A stretch of DNA of 64,000 bases from Mycolicibacterium thermoresistibile (GTDB lineage: Bacteria; Actinomycetota; Actinomycetes; Mycobacteriales; Mycobacteriaceae), in NCBI RefSeq assembly GCF_900187065.1, contig NZ_LT906483.1, forward strand, positions 2,914,001-2,978,000, written 5' to 3'. Positions within the stretch are counted from its first letter, which is position 1. Every line of letters begins with the position of its first letter. The notes under the pieces were generated by a model, which did no database searches, had not been told where the DNA came from, and saw nothing but the letters and a program-made list of their open reading frames with translations. A program made the translations under genes and the position numbers. Positions 58,701 to 64,000 of this stretch are shown here, piece after piece.

Positions 58701-61019
58701 CAGCGCCGTGCTGTACAGCGGAACGGCGGCCGGCTTCGGTGTCAGAGTGCTGGTGAGGCGGGCGAGTTCGGCGGTCAGCGCGTCCATGGCGGGACTGTGG
58801 AAGGCCACGTCGGTGTTGACCTTCCGCACCATCACGCCCTGTTCCGCCCAGGCTGCCGACACCTCCCCGACCGCGTCCACGGTGCCGGAGATGACGGTGG
58901 AGAGCGGTGAGGCGCTGATCGCGGCGACGACGTCGGTGCGTTCGCCCAATCGCTGTCGTGCGTCCTCGAACGGCAGCCCGACCAGTGCCATCGCCCCTTT
59001 CCCGGCGACCGACCGGAAACCGCGGGCCCGGTAACAGGCCACCGCGGCGCCCCGGGCCAGGTCGAACACCCCGGCGGCCACACACGCGGCCACTTCGCCG
59101 ACCGAATGTCCGATCACCGCAGCGGGTTTCACGCCCCGGTCGCGCAGCACCGCGGCGAGCCCGGCCTGCACCGCGAAGGTCAGGGCCTGCACCCGGTCGG
59201 TTCCGCCGAGTTCCCCGGACTGCAGCGCCTGCCGCGGCGAGAATCCCAGTTCGGCGCGGAACACCGGTTCGATCTCGTCGATCACCGCGGCGAAGACCGG
59301 TTCGTGCTCGAGCAGTTCGCGCCCCATGCCGGGCCAGTGTGATCCGTGTCCGGAGAACACCCACACCGCCCCGGCTTCCGCCGCCGGCAGCACGCTGCCG
59401 GCGACCACCGCGGGGTGGCGGGTGTCGGTGGCGATCGCGTCCAGGCCGGCAACAAGTTCGCCGGGGTGCCGGGCGATCACCGCGGCGCGGACCGGTTCGT
59501 GGGAGCGCCGTTGCCACATCGTGGCCGCCACCGCGGTCAGATCGGCCCCGGCACTCAGGTGACCGCGCAGTGCGGCGGCGTGGCGCGCCAGCCGGGCACC
59601 GGACCGTGCGGACACCGGAATCACGTGGAACCGAGGAGAATTCGCGTCCGCCGCATCGGCCGCCGGGGCCGGCGCGGCCGCCGGCGTCTCGTCCACCGCC
59701 GGCGCCTCCTCGAGCAGCAGGTGCGCGATGGTGCCGCCGTAGCCGTAACTGCACACCGCCGCGCGCCGTGGCGAATCGGCGCGCCGCGGGAACGGTTCGA
59801 CCGTGGTGGGCACATGCAGACCATTGGTCGCCCAGTCCACCGCGGGCGTCAACTCGCGGATGCCGGCCGTCGGCGGAATCACCCCGTGCTGCAACGCCAG
59901 TGCGGCCTTGATCAGCCCCACCACCCCGGCGCCGCCCTCCAGGTGCCCGGTGTTGGGTTTGACCGAACCCACCCGGCACGGATCGTCCGGACCGTGTGCG
60001 GCGCCGTACACCGCGGCCAGCGCGTCGAGTTCGACCGGATCCCCGGTCGGTGTGCCGGTGCCGTGGGCTTCGACGAAATCGACTGTGGCCGGCGATGTCC
60101 CGGTGATCTCACAGGTGTGCCGGAACAGGTCCCGCTGGGCGGCGCCGTTGGGCGACATGATGCCGACGGTGCGGCCGTCCTGCGCCACCGCGCCGCCGCG
60201 GATGACGGCGATCACCCGGTCGCCGTCGCGCAGCGCATCGGGGAGCCGCTTGAGGATCACGACCGCGGCGCCCTCGCCGCGACCGTAGCCGTCGGCGGAA
60301 GCGTCGAAGCTCTTGCACCGGCCGTCGGGCGCGGTGGCGCCGGCCTTGTCGAGCACCCGGGTCAGGCCCGGTCCGATCAGGGCGCTGACCCCGCCGGCGA
60401 TGGCCAGGCCGGTCTCACCGGCCCGGAGCAGCTGACAGGCGTTGTGCACGGCGACCAGCGAGGCGGCGCAGGCCGCGTCCAGCGCGACGGACGGGCCGCG
60501 CAGGTCCAGCAGGTGCGACACCCGGTTCGCGATGCCGCACAGGGAGGTGCCGATGCCGGTCCACGCCTCGATGCCGGGCAGATCCTCCATCAGCAACCTG
60601 CCGTAGTCGTCGGAGTTGACGCCCATCAGCACGGCGGTGTCGGTCCCGGCCAGCGAACGCGGCGGCACCCCGGCGTGTTCGAGCGCCTCCCAGGACACCT
60701 CCAGCGCCAGCCGCTGCTGCGGGTCCGTCAGTTCGGCCTCGCGCGGGGAGACGCCGAAGAACTCCGCGTCGAAGCCGGCCAGGTCGTCCAGGAAGGTCCC
60801 CCACGGGGTGATCTCCCGGAGCACCGCCGCGTTGCGTGGGTCCCGCCGCAGATACGGTTCCCACCGCTCGGCCGGGATCTCGCGGACGTTGCTGCCGCCG
60901 GCGAGCAGGAAGCCCCAGAACTCCTCCGGGGAGGTGATGCGACCGGCCAGCCGACAGCCGATGCCGATGATCGCTATCGGGTCGTCGGGCCGGGCCTTCG
61001 CGGTGACGTCGACGGACAT
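55743..61019 (-). CDS. Iterative type I PKS, probable 6-methylsalicylate synthase, in the mbtI position
   Basis: 1758 residues, the length of bacterial 6-methylsalicylate synthases. KS (1-430): Cys184 in DAACAASL, His319 in VEAHGTGT, His359 in NTGHL. AT (about 550-850): FSGHGSHWPGMG, Ser639 in GHSVGE, and VAFH at 738-741, which marks malonyl-CoA choice. TH/DH (about 905-1195): His943 in GDHPVQGTEIVP and Asp1125 in LIDAATST. KR (about 1210-1650): LITGGTGALG and the Tyr of GAYACGNAY. ACP: Ser1714 in IGVDSIM. One acetate and three malonate units with one ketoreduction would give 6-methylsalicylate. A 30-bp DNA repeat inserts about 30 residues in TH/DH. ATG 61019; an IdeR-like box lies 28-46 nt upstream. 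No chorismate-utilising salicylate synthase is present here. Confidence 0.87.
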   Translation of the reverse strand: MSVDVTAKARPDDPIAIIGIGCRLAGRITSPEEFWGFLLAGGSNVREIPAERWEPYLRRDPRNAAVLREITPWGTFLDDLAGFDAEFFGVSPREAELTDPQQRLALEVSWEALEHAGVPPRSLAGTDTAVLMGVNSDDYGRLLMEDLPGIEAWTGIGTSLCGIANRVSHLLDLRGPSVALDAACAASLVAVHNACQLLRAGETGLAIAGGVSALIGPGLTRVLDKAGATAPDGRCKSFDASADGYGRGEGAAVVILKRLPDALRDGDRVIAVIRGGAVAQDGRTVGIMSPNGAAQRDLFRHTCEITGTSPATVDFVEAHGTGTPTGDPVELDALAAVYGAAHGPDDPCRVGSVKPNTGHLEGGAGVVGLIKAALALQHGVIPPTAGIRELTPAVDWATNGLHVPTTVEPFPRRADSPRRAAVCSYGYGGTIAHLLLEEAPAVDETPAAAPAPAADAADANSPRFHVIPVSARSGARLARHAAALRGHLSAGADLTAVAATMWQRRSHEPVRAAVIARHPGELVAGLDAIATDTRHPAVVAGSVLPAAEAGAVWVFSGHGSHWPGMGRELLEHEPVFAAVIDEIEPVFRAELGFSPRQALQSGELGGTDRVQALTFAVQAGLAAVLRDRGVKPAAVIGHSVGEVAACVAAGVFDLARGAAVACYRARGFRSVAGKGAMALVGLPFEDARQRLGERTDVVAAISASPLSTVISGTVDAVGEVSAAWAEQGVMVRKVNTDVAFHSPAMDALTAELARLTSTLTPKPAAVPLYSTALADPRSTAARDEHYWVANLRGRVRFAEAVTAAAEDGHRLFLEVSAHPVVCHSMAETLALAEVGEHAVLPVLRREQPELPAVAAVVGALYCHGAPVRPAFPPGTRWATGLPGTQWQHRRFWRTPGTPPGGVGVHDVDSHTLLGGRIDVAGAVPARVWQTRLDLSTRPYPGDHPVQGTEIVPAAVLLNTFLTAAGSDIADVRLRTPVAPARTRDVQVVLQDRALALASRIVGEDTTARATAGRDTTDRDTTACDTTDRDTTACDDPGVWLTHCTARVADDHVGAEGVLDEEAIRARCPQPLPAGHVVDTLAGLGVAAMGFGWEVLELHRGEGELFARVAAEPDKSAPATWAGLIDAATSTASTIFDGPPRLRMPARIERVHVRDKPPAIALLHVRRRPEGTVTDVTIAEESGAVSVTLTGMGFEELENPGGGGSSGDLTGMLHHLRWHPVDWPDTDPPAAVVLVGGDARTRAFVTRDLDEARVAHRSYADPAALPPDLTAGTVVLVLPRTAARPAASAQLVLHTLQRLSATNSGARLWVLTRGVHEGTDPGHGPLWGLARVAAAEHPQLWGGLLDIGEDRLPVRALTALTGHGVVVVRDGVAHTARLAPAGPGARDSAGEGLRCSPGGTYLITGGTGALGLRLAHRLADLGARRLVLVSRSGMPARDSWGRAGDSDTVAAITALEERGVSVRVAALDIGAPGAAARLREVLADLPDVRGVIHAAGVEAGALLTNTTAEDIEATMRPKVDGVLALHEVFPPGRLDWLVLFSSCGYLGGFPGQGAYACGNAYLDAFARYRRASGDATTSVAWTAWRGLGMGSASDFVAAQLDALGMGTVDVDDAMRALDAAIRDGDPNVVVLPLSPAAAAVPMFADVAPADPDADAPGGEVPDGLSDGFPADGFPDDGDLAEWVHRRVIAAVAGELGLAETDVDPRLPLVEIGVDSIMTVALRRQLERQTGLTLPPTLLWEHPTAGAVSDRIVEMLRARG
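57918..58007. repeat. 30-bp minisatellite in the PKS TH/DH domain
   Basis: Units 57918-57947 and 57948-57977 differ by one base; 57978-58007 is a diverged third. They encode repeats of DTTDRDTTAC in frame (10 codons per unit), so copy-number change keeps the frame. Confidence 0.9.
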
Positions 61020-61046
61020 GTCAGCGGGACCCTGCGCACGGCACAG

Positions 61047-61065
61047 TGTGGATAGCCTTCCCTAA
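61047..61065 (-). promoter_or_regulatory. IdeR-like iron box upstream of the PKS gene
   Basis: On the minus strand TTAGGGAAGGCTATCCACA matches TTAGGTTAGGCTAACCTAA at 15 of 19 positions. It is the best match in the window. The rest of the 61020-61159 gap holds a CACCCC/GGGGTG hairpin (61097-61118) that might belong to the hemW end. Confidence 0.8.
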
Positions 61066-61159
61066 CTTCCCGAGTCGCATGCGAAGCATCTTGGCACACC
61101 CCGAACCAGCGTGGGGTGGCAACATCCATCGGGCGTCCATCGGGGGGGTCGGCGGGCGG

Positions 61160-62332
61160 TCAGCCGAGCAGGTCGCGCACGATCCCGTCGGCCAGCAGCC
61201 GGCCGCGGTCGGTCAGCACCAGCCGGTCGGCATGCCGCGACACCAACCCGGCATCGGCCGCGGTACCGGCCCGGGTCCGCTCGGCGGCGGTGAGCAGGCC
61301 GAGGGGCAGCCCGCTGCGCAACCGCAACCGCAGCATCACCTCCTCGGTGTGCCGGTCGTCCTCGTCGAGTTCCTCGAAATCGGCGATCGGCAACCGACCG
61401 TCGGCGAGGATCTCGGCGTAGCGGGCCGGGTGTTTCACATTCCACCAGCGGGTCATTCCCAGATGGCCGTGTGCGCCGGGGCCGGCGCCCCACCACTCCC
61501 CGCCGTTCCAATAGCCCAGGTTGTGCCGGCACTCGCCGCCCGGCCGGCTCCAGTTGGACACCTCGTACCACCCGAATCCGGCGGCCCGCAGCCGCTCGTC
61601 GAGCAGCTGATAGCGGTCGGCGAGCACGTCGTCGTCCGGCGCGGCGATCTCCCCGCGCCGGATGCGCCGGGCCAGCGCGGTGCCGTCCTCGACGATCAGG
61701 GCGTAGGCCGAGATGTGGTCCACCCCGGCGGCCACCGCGGTGTCCACCGAGCGGAGCAGATCGTCGTCGCGCTCCCCCGGGGTGCCGTAGATCAGGTCGA
61801 TGTTGACGTGGTCGAACCCCGCCGCCCGGGCCTCGGCGGCCGCCGCCGGCGCCCGTCCCGGTGAATGCACCCGGTCCAGCACCGCCAGCACGTGTGGCGC
61901 CACCGACTGCATGCCCAGCGACACCCGGGTGTATCCGGCGGCCCGCAGCTCGGCGAAGAACCGCGGCGACGTGGACTCCGGGTTGGCCTCGGTGGTGATC
62001 TCGGCATCCGGGGCGATCGGGAACTGCTCGCGCACCGCGTCGAGGACCGCGGTCAGCCCGTCGGCTCCCAGCAACGACGGTGTGCCCCCGCCGACGAACA
62101 CGGTGGCCACCGGCGGCGGGTCCCCCAGGGTGCGGGCCGCCAGCCGCAGTTCGGTGCGCAACGCGGCCAGCCAGCCGTGCGGATCGGCGCCGCCCAGCTC
62201 ACCGGGCGTGTAGGTGTTGAAATCGCAGTATCCGCACCGGGTGGCGCAGAACGGGACGTGGATGTAGACGCCGAACGGCCGCCCGCGGGTGGCGGACAGG
62301 ACCGGCGTGGCCGGTGCGGGGCGGACCGTCAT
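61160..62332 (-). CDS. hemW: Radical SAM heme chaperone HemW
   Basis: 390 residues. The radical SAM cluster motif is CATRCGYCDF (Cys-x3-Cys-x2-Cys), followed by TVFVGGGTPSLL and NPEST. The C-terminal HemN-like domain ends in RLVLTDRGRLLADGIVRDLL. It lacks the extra cysteine features of true HemN coproporphyrinogen dehydrogenases, so heme insertion chaperone is the better call; in M. tuberculosis Rv2388c carries the name hemN. Divergent from the sirA leader. Confidence 0.9.
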   Translation of the reverse strand: MTVRPAPATPVLSATRGRPFGVYIHVPFCATRCGYCDFNTYTPGELGGADPHGWLAALRTELRLAARTLGDPPPVATVFVGGGTPSLLGADGLTAVLDAVREQFPIAPDAEITTEANPESTSPRFFAELRAAGYTRVSLGMQSVAPHVLAVLDRVHSPGRAPAAAAEARAAGFDHVNIDLIYGTPGERDDDLLRSVDTAVAAGVDHISAYALIVEDGTALARRIRRGEIAAPDDDVLADRYQLLDERLRAAGFGWYEVSNWSRPGGECRHNLGYWNGGEWWGAGPGAHGHLGMTRWWNVKHPARYAEILADGRLPIADFEELDEDDRHTEEVMLRLRLRSGLPLGLLTAAERTRAGTAADAGLVSRHADRLVLTDRGRLLADGIVRDLLG

Positions 62333-62428
62333 GCCTCAAGTGTTCCATCGCCGTGTGTGCCCGCCGGTGTTCCGGTCCGACCGCCCGCACCGGGCCGGCC
62401 GGGCACCCGATCTCCGGGTGAAACAGGT

Positions 62429-62458
62429 CACCACGAATCACCACGAATCACGGTGAAT
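62429..62458. repeat. Three 10-bp direct repeats upstream of the Cys leader promoter
   Basis: CACCACGAAT at 62429 and 62439 (identical), CACGGTGAAT at 62449. A 10-bp period puts all three on one face of DNA, about 70-100 nt before the predicted transcript start. The rest of the 194-nt gap shows nothing else. Confidence 0.7.
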
Positions 62459-62513
62459 GCACATCCGGGCCGGTGAACGCCCCTCCGGTTAGTGCCCGAG
62501 CCGGTGTCCATGG

Positions 62514-62519
62514 CACAAT
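62514..62519 (+). promoter_or_regulatory. -10 element (CACAAT) of the leaderless Cys leader transcript
   Basis: CACAAT followed by 7 nt and then GTG at 62527, the normal -10 to start-site distance, so transcription should start at the GTG. Confidence 0.55.
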
Positions 62520-62526
62520 GGCGGGC

Positions 62527-62619
62527 GTGATTGCCGCCCTTACTCCCATCCGCGTCTCGTTGGTGGCGCGGCGGCATGTCGACTTCAAGCGCGTCTGTAC
62601 CTGTTGTTGTCCGTCCTGA
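62527..62619 (+). CDS. Leaderless poly-cysteine leader peptide ahead of sirA
   Basis: 30 codons, GTG start, ending RVCTCCCPS then TGA: four Cys codons (TGT) in five positions near the end. Leaderless short ORFs with clustered Cys codons before sulfur-assimilation operons are known in mycobacteria as cysteine-responsive attenuators; low charged tRNA-Cys stalls the ribosome on the Cys codons and raises expression of the gene behind. No Shine-Dalgarno; the -10 spacing supports a leaderless start. Confidence 0.82.
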   Translation: MIAALTPIRVSLVARRHVDFKRVCTCCCPS

Positions 62620-62624
62620 CGCGC
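62589..62624 (+). promoter_or_regulatory. Hairpin with the Cys codons in its loop
   Basis: GCGCGTC (62589-62595) pairs with GACGCGC (62618-62624). The loop holds the TGT-ACC-TGT-TGT-TGT codons and the stop begins at the stem. A ribosome on the Cys codons would open or mask this stem. Confidence 0.6.
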
Positions 62625-62722
62625 GCTTGATCTAGGACCCCAGCCCCACCGACATATTCAGCTGGCTGCCGGATCTGCGCCGCCGGACAGCCCCCCGGTG
62701 AACGCATGCGGTCCGAAAAGCC

Positions 62723-62738
62723 GGCTCCCGAAGGAGCC
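62723..62738 (+). promoter_or_regulatory. Hairpin hiding the sirA ribosome-binding site
   Basis: GGCTCC-CGAA-GGAGCC. The right arm includes the AAGGAG ribosome site of sirA, so the fold would block initiation. With the upstream leader ORF it gives a plausible translational switch. The leader between 62625 and 62722 shows no T-run terminator. Confidence 0.6.
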
Positions 62739-62744
62739 TGTTCC

Positions 62745-64000
62745 ATGACTGAGGCGAAGACCCAGGCCAAACCCCGTCCCGCGCGCAAGCCCCGCTCCGA
62801 AGGGCAGTGGGCGCTCGGCGAACGGGACCCGCTCAACCCCAACGAGCAGTTCAAGCAGGAAGACGACGCGCTCAACGTGCGCGATCGCATCATCAACACC
62901 TACGCCAAGAACGGCTTCGACAGCATCGACAAGACCGATCTGCGCGGCCGGTTCCGCTGGATGGGCCTCTACACCCAGCGCGAACAGGGCTACGACGGCA
63001 CCTGGACCGGCGATGAGAACGCCGACCTGCTGGAGGCCAAGTACTTCATGATGCGGGTGCGCTGCGACGGCAAGGCGCTGTCCGCCGCCGCGCTGCGCAC
63101 CCTCGGCGAGATCTCCACCGAGTTCGCCCGGGACACCGCCGACATCTCCGACCGGATGAACCTGCAGTACCACTGGATCGAGATCGAGAACGTGCCGGAG
63201 ATCTGGCGCCGGCTCGACGAGCACGGTCTGCAGACCACCGAGGCGTGCGGTGACTGCCCGCGCGCGCTGCTCGGGTCGCCGCTGGCCGGGGAGTCCCTCG
63301 ACGAGGTGCTCGACCCGACCCCGGCGCTCGACGAGATCGTGCGGCGCTACATCGGCAACCCGGAGTACTCCAATCTGCCACGCAAGTACAAGACCGCGAT
63401 CTCGGGTCTGCAGGACGTCGCGCACGAGGTCAACGACGTCGCGTTCATCGGCGTGAACCATCCGGAGCACGGCCCCGGCCTGGACCTGTGGGTGGGTGGC
63501 GGACTGTCCACCAACCCGATGCTCGCGCAGCGCGTCGGCGCCTGGGTGCCGCTGGACGAGGTGCCCGACGTGTGGGAGGCGGTCACCGCGGTGTTCCGTG
63601 ACTACGGCTACCGCCGGTTGCGCTCCAAGGCCCGGCTGAAGTTCCTGATCAAGGACTGGGGCGTGGAGAAGTTCCGCGAAGTTCTCGAGACCGAGTACCT
63701 CAAGCGGCCGCTGATCGACGGGCCGGCGCCGGAGCCGGTCAAGCATCCGATCGACCACGTCGGGGTGCAGAAGCTGAAGAACGGCCTGAACGCGGTGGGT
63801 ATCGCCCCGATCGCCGGCCGGGTGTCCGGCACCATCCTGCAGGCCGTGGCCGACCTGATGGCGCAGGCGGGTTCGGACCGCGCCCGGTTCACCCCGTACC
63901 AGAAGCTGATCGTGCTGGACATCGCCGACGACAAGCTCGACGAGTTCACCGCCGGGCTGGATCGCCTCGGCCTGCAGTGGCAGCCGTCGCACTGGCGACG
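62745..64000 (+). CDS. sirA: Ferredoxin-dependent sulfite reductase SirA (NirA family), 5' part
   Basis: 418 residues visible, frame open to the edge; the family has about 560. It begins MTEAKTQAKPRPARKPRSEG. The half-domains of siroheme sulfite/nitrite reductases are seen in GLYTQREQGYDGTWTGDENA, DISDRMNLQYHWIEIENVPE, TTEACGDCPRALLGSPLAG and DLWVGGGLSTNPMLAQRVG. The C-terminal 4Fe-4S/siroheme cysteines lie mainly beyond the window. It reduces sulfite to sulfide for cysteine synthesis, which explains cysteine control by the leader. AAGGAG 8 nt before ATG 62745. Confidence 0.93.
   Translation, partial: MTEAKTQAKPRPARKPRSEGQWALGERDPLNPNEQFKQEDDALNVRDRIINTYAKNGFDSIDKTDLRGRFRWMGLYTQREQGYDGTWTGDENADLLEAKYFMMRVRCDGKALSAAALRTLGEISTEFARDTADISDRMNLQYHWIEIENVPEIWRRLDEHGLQTTEACGDCPRALLGSPLAGESLDEVLDPTPALDEIVRRYIGNPEYSNLPRKYKTAISGLQDVAHEVNDVAFIGVNHPEHGPGLDLWVGGGLSTNPMLAQRVGAWVPLDEVPDVWEAVTAVFRDYGYRRLRSKARLKFLIKDWGVEKFREVLETEYLKRPLIDGPAPEPVKHPIDHVGVQKLKNGLNAVGIAPIAGRVSGTILQAVADLMAQAGSDRARFTPYQKLIVLDIADDKLDEFTAGLDRLGLQWQPSHWR

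Noticed and set aside
33186..62332. An mbtI (salicylate synthase) or mbtJ gene hidden in the mycobactin locus
   Set aside because: No frame shows chorismate-binding motifs or the MbtJ hydrolase motifs; all space is used by the listed genes.
62620..62744. Classical intrinsic terminator in the sirA leader
   Set aside because: No hairpin followed by a T-run; ribosome-site masking fits better than transcription attenuation.

Overview
This is a high-GC chromosomal segment from a mycobacterium (Mycobacterium/Mycolicibacterium type). The evidence is a complete mycobactin cluster, an MmpS/MmpL pair, the SmtB-Zur pair, the ClgR-PspA-PspM envelope-stress locus, a ThyX thymidylate synthase, and frequent leaderless or 4-nt-overlapping starts. 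Gene order follows two blocks known from M. tuberculosis H37Rv: 1.3-15.1 kb corresponds to the Rv2738c-Rv2754c region, and 15.8-64 kb to the Rv2357c-Rv2391 region. Those blocks are far apart in H37Rv, so the thyX-glyS junction is a rearrangement point. Hydrogenase maturation genes (hypC, hypD) at the left edge suggest an environmental relative rather than M. tuberculosis. The species cannot be fixed from the window.

Layout. 0-1.2 kb: end of a hyp operon. 1.3-7.1 kb: DUF3046 gene, glycosyltransferase, epoxide-hydrolase-like gene, DUF5313 gene, then pspM-pspA-clgR, pncC and pgsA. 7.2-15.1 kb: argA, ftsK, a monooxygenase/SDR pair, RNase J-dapA, and thyX. 15.2-15.8 kb: an orphan gene at the junction. 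15.8-33 kb: glyS, smtB-zur, uppS-recO, amidase, a secreted repeat protein, era/cda-like/CNNM/ybeY/phoH, an inserted mmpL-mmpS operon, rsmE, dnaJ2 and hrcA. 33-61 kb: the mycobactin locus, in which mbtB-T-C-D-E-F-G are joined by 4-nt stop/start overlaps, with mbtH behind, mbtA divergent, and a PhyH-type dioxygenase downstream. 61-64 kb: hemW and the cysteine-regulated leader of sulfite reductase sirA (cut by the window edge).

Main point of interest. No salicylate synthase (mbtI) or mbtJ lies between mbtA and hemW. Their place is taken by a 1758-residue iterative type I polyketide synthase with the KS-AT-TH/DH-KR-ACP layout and length of 6-methylsalicylate synthases, and it has its own IdeR-like iron box. 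The inference is that the aryl cap of this mycobactin is polyketide-derived 6-methylsalicylate, loaded by MbtA onto MbtB. The same iron-box type precedes mbtA/mbtB (two tandem copies) and an mmpS4/mmpL4-like exporter pair about 24 kb away, so synthesis, starter supply and export look like one iron-starvation regulon.

Other regulatory structure: a leaderless 30-codon ORF with a Cys-Thr-Cys-Cys-Cys tail and two hairpins ahead of sirA; an inverted repeat inside the smtB-zur promoter; a triplicated ribosome-binding/start module ahead of ybeY; a 20-bp palindrome that contains both stop codons of a convergent gene pair; and short tandem duplications at several gene ends. No tRNA, rRNA, CRISPR array, insertion sequence or prophage gene was recognised.
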